Below are positions 32,364 through 43,927 of a stretch of DNA of 64,000 nt, piece after piece. The translations under genes were made by a program, and so were the position numbers. The stretch lies in the NCBI GenBank assembly GCA_037127315.1, contig JBBBDQ010001027.1:1457501-1521500 (forward strand), in the 5' to 3' direction. This stretch comes from Ascarosepion bandense. Taxonomy: Eukaryota > Mollusca > Cephalopoda > Sepiida > Sepiidae. Below the pieces are notes generated by a model. It had not been told where the DNA came from and made no database searches. It saw only the letters and a list, made by a program, of their open reading frames with translations. How positions within the stretch are numbered: position 1 is the stretch's first letter; each line of letters begins with the position of its first letter.

Positions 32364-33268
32364 CATTTCTACAGAGTAAATCCCATCAAACTTCAACAGT
32401 TGAGGGCTAAGGTGAAGTATATGCTGGAGAATGACATCACTGAACCAAGTAACAGTGGAGTTCTCGTTGTATTCTGGTACCAAAATCCGGTGGCACCTAC
32501 AGATTTGTTACAGACTTCCGGAAAGTAAATGTTCTAACCAAAAGTGACTCATATCCAATTCCTAGAATTGATGATTGTATTGACAAAGTTGGCAAGTCAA
32601 AATACGCCAGTAAATTCGATTTGATGAAAGGTTATTGGCAAGTACATTTAACTGACAACGCCAAAGAAATTTCAGCTTTCGTGACTCCTGACGGACTATA
32701 CCAATACAAGGTTATGGTGTTCGGAATGAAAAATGCACCAGCAACATTTCAAAGGATGATGCATTCCCTTCTACATGACATCCAAGGATGTGATGTCTAC
32801 ATAGACGATGTAATTGTGTGCAGTATGACTGAGAACGAACATTTACGCATCATAAAACAACTCTTCCTTAAAGTAGAAGAGGCAAACCTATGTATGGACC
32901 TAAACAAAAGTGAATTTTGTCATGCAAAATTGAATTATTTGGGCCATACTGTTGTTCAAGGACAAGTTAAGCCTATCACCGCAAATGTGGATGCTATCCT
33001 AGAGTATCCTATTCCAACCAACAAAAAACAATTAATGAGATTTCTCGGTATGGCAGGTCTCTACCGAAAATTTTGTAAAGATTTTTCATCAATAACAAGT
33101 CCTCTCACGTATCTCCTTATAAAGGAGGTAAAATACAAATGGAGTGAGACCTCTGATGAGGCTTTCAACAAAATTAAATCGACACTCATACTCTCGCAAC
33201 ACCAGATTTCACAAGACAATTCAAATTACAAATTGATGCCAGTGATGGTGGAATGGGTGGTAACTTAA
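32364..33268 (+). pseudogene. Ty3/gypsy reverse transcriptase
   Basis: YRVNPIKLQQLRAKVKYMLE opens the domain. A frameshift near 32470 is followed by GGTYRFVTDFRKVN, then KFDLMKGYWQVHLTDNAKEI, AFVTPDGLYQYKVMVFGMKN, APATFQRMM and VYIDDVIVCS with the catalytic YIDD. The thumb/connection follows: LNYLGHTVVQGQVKPITANV and RFLGMAGLYRKFCKDFSSI. All three RT aspartates appear intact. One early frameshift and a stop after 33268 break it. The sequence type is Ty3/gypsy, not copia. Confidence 0.93.
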
Positions 33269-33591
33269 CCTAAGAAGATGATAAAGGTATCGACAGAGCA
33301 ATTGGATACTTCTCCAAATAGTTAAACGTCCACCAGAAGAATTACTCTACCATTGAAAAGGAGTGTTTATCAGTGTTAACAACGCTACAACACTTCAATT
33401 TCTATCTCAGTGTCAATATGTATCCTGTTTTGGTCTTTACCGACCATAATCTACTAATTTTTCTTCAAAGGATGAAAAACAAAAATCAGAGACTGACAAG
33501 ATGGAGTCTTCTCCTACAAGAATACAACATTATAATGAAACATATTAAAGAAAAGAACAATGTTATTGCAGATGCATTATCTAGAGTATAA
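33195..33591 (+). pseudogene. RNase H domain at the 3' end of pol
   Basis: FKLQIDASDGGMGGNL (first Asp), a stop, IGYFSK, another stop, NYSTIEKECLSVLTTLQHF (Glu), VLVFTDHN (Asp) and NNVIADALSRV (Asp) are followed by a stop at 33589. No integrase follows. After about 170 bp of non-coding sequence the 3' LTR begins, so RNase H is the last pol domain, as the Gmr1-like order requires. Confidence 0.9.
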
Positions 33592-33749
33592 TATGACAAA
33601 TTGTGGTAGTATAATTTTGCTACGAATCGAACTTATTGTATTACAAAACTTGTGTTAGGACTGATTACCCAAAAAAGAAATATTTTGTGTGTAAACTTAA
33701 CTAAATTCTCTTATAAAAACTTTTTCACTTGTAATTCAAAACTTTTACT

Positions 33750-33763
33750 CGAAAGGGGTAAAG
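33750..33763 (+). promoter_or_regulatory. polypurine tract before the 3' LTR
   Basis: CGAAAGGGGTAAAG lies directly before the LTR start TGTAACAAGG. It would prime plus-strand synthesis. One T interrupts the purine run. Confidence 0.65.
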
Positions 33764-34567
33764 TGTAACAAGGAAGTTAGAAGCGTTTTTTCGCCCTAAA
33801 AGCGTTGGGTCATGACTAAAATAGTAGTAACTGGTCATTCGGTCTGGGTTCTGCCACTCCAGAAAGGAGAGTAGTATGAATTAGATCACTGGGTCAGGTT
33901 CTAACCTTCCCAAAAAAGAGATTAAATAGCCTGGTAACTGTGGTTACAGTGAAAAGAAGGAAAAGACCAGAGAAAGAGAGGGCCAATGAATATAAGCCCC
34001 TGTTTCTATATAAAAGGGAAGAAATAGTAGAAAACCCTAGAGTTGTTGAGCTACCGGCCAAGCGTGACCTCTTTCCGGCTATTCGTTCAAGACGTCGAAA
34101 GAACCTTCCATCAAGCTACCCGCTGAAATTCTTCACACGAAGACCTCAATATCCAGTGAATACACCACGTGCTGCCGTGAAAGGTAAAAATTGTTTTGTT
34201 AATCACTCTGACCAAATCCTAGCTGTGTATAGTTATATATATATATATATATATAATCTTTAGCCGAGTTGAATGACCTTTTTCCATTCCGCCTAAACTT
34301 CCTCCAAATATCTTCCTCGTTAGATTCACCTCTTATTTTCCATTGAATATTGTGTGAAACTAGTACGAAGTTGAACCCGTTCTAGTGTCCGGTATATTAT
34401 AGTTCTGTCACCTTATTCCTGTGTTTTTGCTGAATATTTTTGTGTGTTATAATAAATTTCCTTTCTGTATAAAATTATCTTGCGTTATAGTTTAATTCAC
34501 TCCCTTCAGCATTATTCCAACTAAAGTTGTATTTTTATGTGTTGCTAACCCAAACGGGTTCGTAACA
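33764..34567 (+). mobile_element. 3' LTR, complete, 804 bp
   Basis: It runs TGTAACAAGG...GTTCGTAACA, with TG...CA ends. The last part repeats the truncated 5' LTR. The open frame at 33940-34263 lies inside the LTR and has no homology to a protein family. An AT run sits at 34232-34253. AATAAATTTCC near 34450 is a possible polyadenylation signal. Confidence 0.88.
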
Positions 34568-34689
34568 CCCGACAAAAATTATTGTATTTTCCTATTTTAG
34601 AAAAATCTGTTCCCATCTCGAAAATCCCTTGAAATTAATCCCAGCCAATTGAAAATAGGGTTACACAAAACCAATCGCCCAAACATATG

Positions 34690-34960
34690 GATCAAAGAGC
34701 CCAAAACAGACATATTGACATGGCAGTTCCTCCAGATTTTAATGCATCTTTAAAGATCTTCAAAAAACTATAAAAATACAAGGATCTTGTAGACTTAATT
34801 TGAAAAATGTAGCACATGAAAGGCATTTAAATTATTTGTAGTTGGAGCCCTCAGATTCATTGGAAAAGCGTCCGATAGATTATTTGAAGAGATACCTGAA
34901 AGCCAATGCCTTAAAGAGAAACAGACAAATGTCCTCACAAGTACAGTTCACACATTACAA
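34690..34960 (+). pseudogene. degenerate R2/R4-type LINE endonuclease-domain remnant
   Basis: Across several frames there are remnants of the block that follows the endonuclease motif in copies 1 and 2: a KYKDL-like run, VVGAL..IGKAS, IPESQCLKE and VLTSTVHTL. The sequence is far more diverged than the other copies, so it is an older insertion of the same or a related LINE. Confidence 0.55.
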
Positions 34961-34997
34961 AGTAAAATGTGTGTGATCTTAGGTTTTTATCTTTGTT

Positions 34998-35000
<3 letters not shown>

Positions 35001-35041
<41 letters not shown>
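35001..35041. repeat. (AC)n microsatellite
   Basis: An uninterrupted AC run of about 20 units. Confidence 0.97.
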
Positions 35042-35042
<1 letters not shown>

Positions 35043-35133
35043 TGATCAGTGAGAGATGTCATAAAACCATTTCTGATATTAGGTCTCTTGTTGGTACCCG
35101 AAAAGAAGTGTGTATACGACATAAAGTCAAGGA

Positions 35134-35136
<3 letters not shown>

Positions 35137-35187
<51 letters not shown>
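35137..35187. repeat. (AAT)n microsatellite at the LINE 5' junction
   Basis: An (AAT)n run of about 16 units ends exactly where the coding homology of LINE copy 2 begins. Confidence 0.97.
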
Positions 35188-36091
35188 CCTCTGCATGGCC
35201 AATATCCAGTACGTGCCAATAAATCCAATGTTGATAAAGTTAATACTCATCGATGGTTACGTGCATCTGGATTAAAGTCTGAAACTGAAGGATTTATTCT
35301 TGCAGCACAAGACCAAAGTCTTTTCACGAGAAACTTTCAGGCAAATATTATGCATAATAATATGGATCCAAAATGCAGGTTTTGTGATAAACACCAAGAA
35401 ACAATAGACCACCTAATCTCAGGCTGTTCTGTGCTTGCCCCAAACGAATATAAAAATCGCCACGATAGAGTTGGGCAATATTTACATTGGACAATGTGCA
35501 AACATTATGGAAAAGCTGTAAACAAACACTGGTATGAACATCATCCAGCACCGGTTACAGAAATAGAAGATGTAACCATTCTATGGGATTACGCCATCTA
35601 CACAGACAGAAAAATTGAAGCAAACAGGCCAGACATTATTGTTAAAAACCAGAAGGAGAAAACTTGTCTATTAATTGATATGGCTTGTCCAGCGGATTGT
35701 AACATAGCAATCAAGGAATTTGAAAAACTGTCAAAATATAAAGACCTGGAAATTGAAATAGAAAAAATGTGGAAATTGAAAACAAGAGTTGTGCCAGTGA
35801 TAGTAGGTGCACTTGGAATGATAAAAAATGGAACAAAACAACACATTGAAAGAATCCCTGGAAACCCCAGCTTAAGAGATATACAAAAAATTGTCTTATT
35901 AAGTACAGCCCACACACTAAGGAAAACTTTATCTATGTAATGCTGAGGATGATAGGGAAGATAGAAAAACATGAAATGGAGCCATAACAACACGCCACTA
36001 CCTGCCTTAGGTCTCCCCGCAGACTTGGTTGGTAGTGAGACCAAAGCAGAAATCGAAATATGATGAAAAATGATATAATAATAATAAACTT
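35185..36091 (+). pseudogene. LINE fragment with intact restriction-like endonuclease domain, copy 2
   Basis: The frame is open from the AAT run to 35940. Words in order are KPLHGQYPVRAN, GLKSETEGFILAAQDQSLFT, then the zinc motif CRFCDKHQETIDHLISGC (C-X2-C-X8-H-X4-C) and RPDIIVKNQKEKTCLLIDMA, that is PD-X14-D. The CCHC motif plus PD-X12-14-D is the signature of the R2/R4-type restriction-like endonuclease, which nicks the target DNA. The rest reads WKLKTRVVPVIVGALGMIKN and IQKIVLLSTAHTL. The 3' UTR (35941-36091) ends in AATAATAATAA. RT lies outside the retained part, so this is a 5'-truncated copy with an undamaged endonuclease domain. Confidence 0.9.
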
Positions 36092-36460
36092 CAAGAAATA
36101 GTTAATGATCCCAATAAAATTCCTGCAATGTGGAAATTGAAAATAAGAATCGTGCCAGTGATAGGTGCACTTGGAATGATAAATAATGGAACTAAACAAC
36201 ACATTGAAAGAATCCCTTGAAACCCCAACTTAAGAGATATACAAATAATTGTCATGTTAAGTACAGCCCACACACTAAGGAGAACTTTGTCTATGTAACG
36301 GTAGGGATGTTAGGGAGATATGAAAAAACATGAAATGGAGTCATAACAACATACCACAACCTGCCCTAGAGCTTCCCGCAGACTTGGTAGGTAGTGCGAC
36401 CATAGCAGGAATGGAAATAGGATGAAAAATGACAACACAATAATAATAATAATAATAATG
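36092..36460 (+). pseudogene. LINE fragment, copy 3, directly after copy 2
   Basis: It begins after the AAT tail of copy 2, reads AMWKLKIRIVPVI then GALGMINNGTKQHIERIP followed by a stop, RDIQIIVMLSTAHTLRRTLS and the 3' UTR, and ends in an (AAT)n tail (about 36438-36459). It keeps only the part downstream of the endonuclease motif. Confidence 0.85.
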
Positions 36461-37256
36461 AAAAGTCAGTCACGACATATCCATAAGTAAGTTACTTAAA
36501 ATAAAATCGAAGTATTCATCTTTTCAATTCTAAATGAAGAAAACAATTTTTTATAAGCTAAATCTCATTGTTTGCGGCCATTAACGAGAATCTCGTGACT
36601 ATTTTGAGAACACGCAAGACTGAATGCTTTATTAAGTGCTTGATCGGATTTTTAATGATTTCATTGACAGGGCAGACTTTGAAAGCTTTTGTCCAAATAC
36701 ATTTTTTCGTTTCTCTTTTCTGTTTGAGTGAAAGAAATTTTCATTTCTCTGCAATTAGATAAATCTCCCGTATTCTGTCTTTTCTATACGATACAAAAAG
36801 AAAAAAAAAAAGAAATAAAAAAAACTTACAAGATAAAAGATTCGTCATTTTAATAGACTACCTTGCCGAAACAAATGACTTTAACTAATCGTGACAAAAT
36901 ATTTAAATTTTGTTTCTGGCGAACTAACACGTAAGGCGATTACTTTTGCATTTTAAGTCCAAGTCGATATCAGTTCAAGTGTGGCCTGAACTAGCATCTG
37001 CCAAATTTTTTTCAGGTTAATCTACAACACAAAAAAAAAAAAAAAAAAATCAAAACACTTTTTTATTTATTTTTTCATCTTTTCAGATCGTCAATTATAT
37101 CCATAATTTATGGGGCAAGTTTAAATGTAAGGTCAATAGACACCTCCTAACACACTAACTCGCACCCATTCTCTCAAAAACTCTTCCCATCTACGCAACC
37201 CTCATCCTCGGTATCCTTACCCGTCTATCACCCTCCTTCCGACATTTCCTATATCT
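36461..37256. other. no recognisable gene
   Basis: AT-rich with two A runs (36795-36825, 37030-37050). The last 120 bp is C-rich and looks like a diverged edge of the satellite that follows. Confidence 0.5.
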
Positions 37257-40200
37257 AACCACTCTTTCTCATCACTTTCCCCTATGTAACCCCCTAACCA
37301 CTCTTTCTCATCACTTTCCCCTATGTAACCCCCTAACCACTCTTTCTCATCACGTTCCTCTATGTAACCCCCTAACCACTCTTTCTCATCACTTTCCCCT
37401 ATGTAACCCCCTAAAAACTCTTTCTCATCACTTTCCCCTATGTAACCCCCTAACCACTCTTTCTCATCACTTTCCCCTATGTAACCCCCTAACCACTCTT
37501 TCTCATCACTTTCCCCTATGTAACCCCCTAACCACTCTTTCTCATCACTTTCCCCTATTTAACCCACTAACCACTCTTTCTCATCACTTTCCCCTATGTA
37601 ACCCCCTAACCACTCTTTCTCATCACTTTCCCCTATTTAACCCACTAACCACTCTTTCTCATCACTTTCCCCTATTTAACCCCCTAACCACTCTTTCTCA
37701 TCACTTTCCCCTATGTAACCCCCTAACCACTCTTTCTCATCACTTTCCCCTATGTAAGCCCCTAACCACTCTTTCTCATCACTTTCCCCTATTTAACCCA
37801 CTAACCACTCTTTCTCATCACTTTCCCCTATGTAACCCCCTAACCACTCTTTCTCATCACATTCCCCTATGTAACCCCCTAACCACTCTTTCTCATCACT
37901 TTCCCCTATGTAACCCCCTAACCACTCTTTCTCATCACTTTCCCCTATGTAACCCCCTAACCACTCTTTCTCATCACTTTCCCCTATTTAACCCACTAAC
38001 CACTCTTTCTCATCACTTTCCCCTATGTAACCCCCTAACCACTCTTTCTCATCACTTTCCCCTATGTAACCCCCTAACCACTCTTTCTCATCACTTTCCC
38101 CTATGTAACACCCTAACCACTCTTTCTCATCACTTTCCCCTATGTAACCCCCTAGCCACACTTTCTCATCACTTTCCCCTATGTAACCCCCTAACCACTC
38201 TTTCTCATCACTTTCCCCTATGTAACCCCCTAACCACTCTTTCTCATCACGTTCCTCTATGTAACCCCCTAACCACTCTTTCTCATCACTTTCCCCTATG
38301 TAACCCCCTAAAAACTCTTTCTCATCACTTTCCCCTATGTAACCCCCTAACCACTCTTTCTCATCACCCCTATATAACCCCCTAACCACTCTTTCTCATC
38401 ACTTTCCCCTATGTAACCCCCTAAAAACTCTTTCTCATCACTTTCCCCTATGTAACCCCCTAACCACTCTTTCTCATCACTTTCCCCTATGTAACCCCCT
38501 AACCACTCTTTCTCATCACTTTCCCCTATGTAACCCCCTAACCACTCTTTCTCATCACTTTCCCCTATGTAACACCCTAACCACTCTTTCTCATCACTTT
38601 CCCCTATGTAACCCCCTAACCACTCTTTCTCATCACTTTCCCCTATTTAACCCACTAACCACTCTTTCTCATCACTTTCCCCTATGTAACCCCCTAACCA
38701 CTCTTTCTCATCACTTTCCCCTATGTAACCCCCTAACCACTCTTTCTCATCACTTTCCCCTATGTAACCCCCTAACCACTCTTTCTCATCACTTTCCCCT
38801 ATGTAACCCCCTAACCACTCTTTCTCATCACTTTCCCCTATGTAACCCCCTAACCACTCTTTCTCATCACTTTCCCCTATGTAACCCCCTAACCACTCTT
38901 TCTCATCACTTTCCCCTATTTAACCCACTAACCACTCTTTCTCATCACTTTCCCCTATGTAACCCCCTAACCACTCTTTCTCATCACTTTCCCCTATGTA
39001 ACCCCCTAACCACTCTTTCTCATCACTTTCCCCTATGTAACCCCCTAACCACTCTTTCTCATCACTTTCCCCTATGTAACCCCCTAACCACTCTTTCTCA
39101 TCACTTTCCCCTATTTAACCCACTAACCACTCTTTCTCATCACTTTCCCCTATGTAACCCCCTAAAAACTCTTTCTCATCACTTTCCCCTATGTAACCCC
39201 CTAACCACTCTTTCTCATCACTTTCCCCTATGTAACCCCCTAACCACACTTTCTCATCACTTTCCCCTATGTAACCCCCTAACCACTCTTTCTCATCACT
39301 TTCCCCTATGTAACCCCCTAACCACTCTTTCTCATCAGGTTCCTCTATGTAACCCCTAACCACTCTTCTCATCACTTTCCCCTATGTAACCCCCTAAAAA
39401 CTCTTTCTCATCACTTTCCCCCATGTAACCCCTAACCACTCTTTCTCATCACTTTCCCCTATGTAACCCCCCTAACCACTCTTTCTCATCACTTTCCCCT
39501 ATGTAGCCCCCTAACCACTCTTTCTCATCACTTTCCCCTATGTAACCCCCTAACCACTCTTTCATCACTTTCCCCTATTTAACCCACTACCAACTACCTC
39601 TTCTCATCACTTTCCCTATGTAACCCCCTAACCACTCTTTCTCATCACTTTCCCTATGTAACCCCCTAACCACTCTTTCTCATCACTTTCCCCTATGTAA
39701 CCCCCTAACCACTCTTTCTCATCACTTTCCCTATGTAACCCCCTAACCACTCTTTCTCATCACTTCCCCTATGTAACCCCCTAACCACTCTTTCTCATCA
39801 CTTTCCCCTATGTAACCCCCTAATCCACTTTTCTCATCACTTTCCCCCTATGTAACCCCCTAACCACTCTTCATCACTTTCCCTATTTAACCCACTAACC
39901 ACTCTTTTCTCATCACTTTCCCCTATGTAACCCCCCTAACCACTCTTTCTCATCACTTTCCCCTATGTAACCCCCTAACCACTCTTTCTCATCACTTTCC
40001 CTATGTAACCCCCTAACCACTTCTTTCTCATCACTTTCCCCTATTTAACCCACTAACCACTCTTTCTCATCACTTTCCCCTATGTAACCCCCTAACCACT
40101 CTTTCTCATCACTTTCCCCTATGTAAACCCCTAACACTCTTCTCATCACTTTCCCCTATGTAACCCCCTAACCACTCTTTCTCATCACGTTCCTCTATGT

Positions 40201-43200
40201 AACCCCCTAACCACTCTTTCTCATCACTTTCCTCATGTAACCCCCTGTCCACTCTTTTTCTCACCACTTTCCCCTATGTAACCCCCTGACCACTCTTTCT
40301 CATCACTTTCCCTATGCACCTCTCAAACCACTCTTTCTCATCACTTTCCCCTATGTAACCCCCTAACCACTCTTTCTCATCACGTTCCTCTATGTAACCC
40401 CCTAACCACTCTTTCTCATCACTTTCCCCTATGTAACCCCCTAACCACTCTTTCTCATCACTTTCCCTATGTAACCCCTAACCACTCTTTCTCATCACGT
40501 TCCTCTATGTAACCCCCTAACCACTCTTTCTCATCACTTTCCCTATGTAACCCCCTAACCACTCTTTCTCACCACTTTCCCCTATGTAACCCCCTGACCA
40601 CTCTTTCTCATCACTTTCCCCTATGTAACCCCCTAACCACTCTTTCTCATCACTTTCCCCTATGTAACCCCCTAACCACTCTTTCTCATCACGTCTTCAT
40701 GTAACCCCCTAACCACTCTTTCATCACTTTCCCCCTATGTAACCCCCAACCACTTCTTTCTCACCACTTTCCCTATGTAACCCCCTGACCACTCTTTCTC
40801 ATCACTTCTTCTATTTAACCCACTAACCACTTTTCATCACTTTCCCCATGTAACCCCCTAACCATCTCTTTCTCATCACTTTCCCCTATTTAACCCACTA
40901 ACCACTCTTTCTCATCACTTTCCTCTATGTAACCCCCTAACCACTCTTTCTCACCACTTTCCTCTATGTAACCCCCTAACCACTTTCTCACCACTTTCCT
41001 CTATGTAACCCCCTAACCACTCTTTCTCATCACTTTCCCTATGTAACCCCCTAACCACTCTTTCATCACTTTCCCTATGTAACCCCCTAACCACTCTTTC
41101 TCATCACTTTCCCTATGTAACCCCCTAACCACTCTTCATCACGTTCCCTCTATGTAACCCCCTGACCACTCTTTCTCATCACTTTCCCCTATGTAACCCC
41201 CTAACCACTCTTTCTCACCACTTTCCCCTATGTAACCCCCTGACCACTCTTTCTCATCACTTTCCCTATGTAACCCCCTATCCACTCTTTCTCATCACTT
41301 TCCCCTATGTAACCCCCTAACCACTCTTTCATCACTTTCCCCTATTTAACCCACTAACCACTCTTTCTCATCACTTTCCTCTATGTAACCCCTTAACCAC
41401 TCTTTCATCACTTTCCCCTATGTAACCCCCAAAAACTCCCCTTTTTCATCACTTTCCCCTATGTAACTCCCTAACCATCCTTTCTCATCACTTTCCCCTA
41501 TGTAACCCCCTAACCACTCTTTCTTTCTCACCACTTTCCCCTATGTAACCCCTGACCACTCTTTCATCACTTTCCCTATGTAACCCCCTAACCACTCTTT
41601 CTCATCACTTTCCCCTATGTAACCCCCTAACCACTCTTTCTCATCACTTTCCCCTATTTAACCCACTAACCACTCTTTCTCATCACTTTCCTCTATGTAA
41701 CCCCCTAACCACTCTTTCTCATCACTTTCCCCTATGTAACCCCCTAAAAACTCTTTCTCATCACTTTCCCTATGTAACCCCCTAACCACTTTTCTCATCA
41801 TTTTCCCCTATGTGACCCCCTAACCACTCTTTCTCATCACTTTCCCCTATGTAACCCCCTAACCACTCTTTCTCATCACTTTCCCCTATTTAACCCACTA
41901 ACCACTCTTTCTCATCACTTTTCCCCTATGTAACCCCCTAACCACTCTTTCTCATCACTTTCCCCTATGTAACCCCCTAACCACTCTTTCTCATCACTTT
42001 CCCCTATGTAACCCCCTAACCACTCTTTCTCATCACTTTCCCCTATGTAACCCCCTAACCACTCTTTCTCATCACTTCCCCTATGTAACCCCCTAACCAC
42101 TCTTTCTCATCACTTTCCCCTATGTAACCCCCTAACCACTCTTTCTCATCACTTTCCCCTATGTAACCCCCTAACCACTCTTTCTCATCACTTTCCCCTA
42201 TTTAACCCACTAACCACTCTTTCTCATCACTTTCCCCTATGTAACCCCCTAACCACTCTTTCTCATCACTTTCCCCTATTTAACCCACTAACCACTCTTT
42301 CTCATCACTTTCCCCTATGTAACTCCCTAACCACTCTTTCTCATCACTTTCCCCTATGTAACCCCCTAACCACTCTTTCTCATCACTTTCCCCTATGTAA
42401 CCCCCTAACCACTCTTTCTCATCACGTTCCTCTATGTAACCCCCTAACCACTCTTTCTCATCACTTTCCCCTATGTAACCCCCTAACCACTCTTTCTCAC
42501 CACTTTCCCCTATGTAACCCCCTGACCACTCTTTCTCATCACTTTCCCCTATGTAACCCCCTAACCACTCTTTCTCATCACTTTCCCCTATGTAACCCCC
42601 TAACCACTCTTTCTCATCACGTTCCTCTATGTAACCCCCTAACCACTCTTTCTCATCACTTTCCCCTATGTAACCCCCTAACCACTCTTTCTCATCACTT
42701 TCCCCTATGTAACCCCCTAACCACTCTTTCTCATCACGTTCCTCTATGTAACCCCCTAACCACTCTTTCTCATCACTTTCCCCTATGTAACCCCCTAACC
42801 ACTCTTTCTCACCACTTTCCCCTATGTAACCCCCTGACCACTCTTTCTCATCACTTTCCCCTATGTAACCCCCTAACCACTCTTTCTCATCACTTTCCCC
42901 TATGTAACCCCCTAACCACTCTTTCTCATCACGTTCCTCTATGTAACCCCCTAACCACTCTTTCTCATCACTTTCCCCTATGTAACCCCCTAACCACTCT
43001 TTCTCACCACTTTCCCCTATGTAACCCCCTGACCACTCTTTCTCATCACTTTCCCCTATTTAACCCACTAACCACTCTTTCTCATCACTTTCCCCTATGT
43101 AACCCCCTAACCACTCTTTCTCATCACTTTCCCCTATTTAACCCACTAACCACTCTTTCTCATCACTTTCCTCTATGTAACCCCCTAACCACTCTTTCTC

Positions 43201-43927
43201 ACCACTTTCCTCTATGTAACCCCCTAACCACTCTTTCTCACCACTTTCCTCTATGTAACCCCCTAACCACTCTTTCTCATCACTTTCCCCTATGTAACCA
43301 CCTAACCATTCTTTCTCATCACTTTCGTCTATGTAACCCCCTAACCACTCTTTCTCATCACTTTCCCCTATGTAACCCCCTAACCACTCTTTCTCACCAC
43401 TTTCCCCTATGTAACCCCCTGACCACTCTTTCTCATCACTTTCCCCTATGTAACCCCCTAACCACTCTTTCTCATCACTTTCCCCTATGTAACCCCCTAA
43501 CCACTCTTTCTCATCACGTTCCTCTATGTAACCCCCTGACCACTCTTTCTCATCACTTTCCCCTATGTAACCCCCTAACCACTCTTTCTCACCACTTTCC
43601 CCTATGTAACCCCCTGACCACTCTTTCTCATCACTTTCCCCTATGTAACCCCCTAACCACTCTTTCTCATCACTTTCCCCTATGTAACCCCCTATCCACT
43701 CTTTCTCATCACTTTCCCCTATTTAACCCACTAACCACTCTTTCTCATCACTTTCCTCTATGTAACCCCCTAACCACTCTTTCTCATCACTTTCCCCTAT
43801 GTAACCCCCTAACCACTCTTTCTCATCACTTTCCCCTATGTAACCCCCTAACCACTCTTTCTCATCACTTTCCCCTATTTAACCCCCTAACCACTCTTTC
43901 TCATCACTTTCCCCTATGTAACCCCCT
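37257..43927. repeat. 39-bp satellite array, about 170 units
   Basis: The unit is CCACTCTTTCTCATCACTTT plus CCCCTATGTAACCCCCTAA, 39 bp. Minus-strand reading gives a 13-residue repeat, L-G-G-Y-I-G-E-S-D-E-K-E-W, open across runs such as 38389-37988 (133 codons). A frequent variant (TATTTAACCCACTAA) turns the Tyr codon into a TAA stop, and others change CACTTT to CACGTT or CATCAC to CACCAC. No start context, splice logic or codon constraint supports a protein. Homogeneity is high at both ends, with many small indels in the middle (about 39.3-41.8 kb). Confidence 0.97.

Larger units (their letters stand above)
28188..34567 (+). mobile_element. Ty3/gypsy retrotransposon with IN before RT (Gmr1-like order), decayed
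   Basis: The order is partial 5' LTR, tRNA-Pro-type primer site, gag (SAP-like plus coiled coil, capsid remnant), protease, SINE insertion, integrase, reverse transcriptase, RNase H, purine tract and 3' LTR. RT and RNase H are clearly Ty3/gypsy type (YIDD; TIEKE; FTDH; ADALSR), yet integrase lies upstream of RT as in Ty1/copia. This arrangement is known from the Gmr1-like group. Every coding part has stops or frameshifts, and catalytic residues in protease and integrase are altered, so the element is dead. LTR divergence (several indels and substitutions) shows it is not recent. Confidence 0.85.

Noticed and set aside
33940..34263. 107-codon open frame with basic residues
   Set aside because: It lies wholly inside the 3' LTR, has no family resemblance, and ends in the AT microsatellite.
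37988..38389. 133-codon frame encoding 13-residue repeats, candidate repeat protein
   Set aside because: The frame is created by the 39-bp unit length. It is interrupted by a recurring stop variant and has no start context or non-repeat coding flank. Kept only as a satellite observation.
37257..43927. CRISPR-like or telomere-like array
   Set aside because: Units are contiguous with no unique spacers, and TTAGGG-like words occur once per 39 bp instead of as a pure hexamer, so it is neither CRISPR nor telomere.
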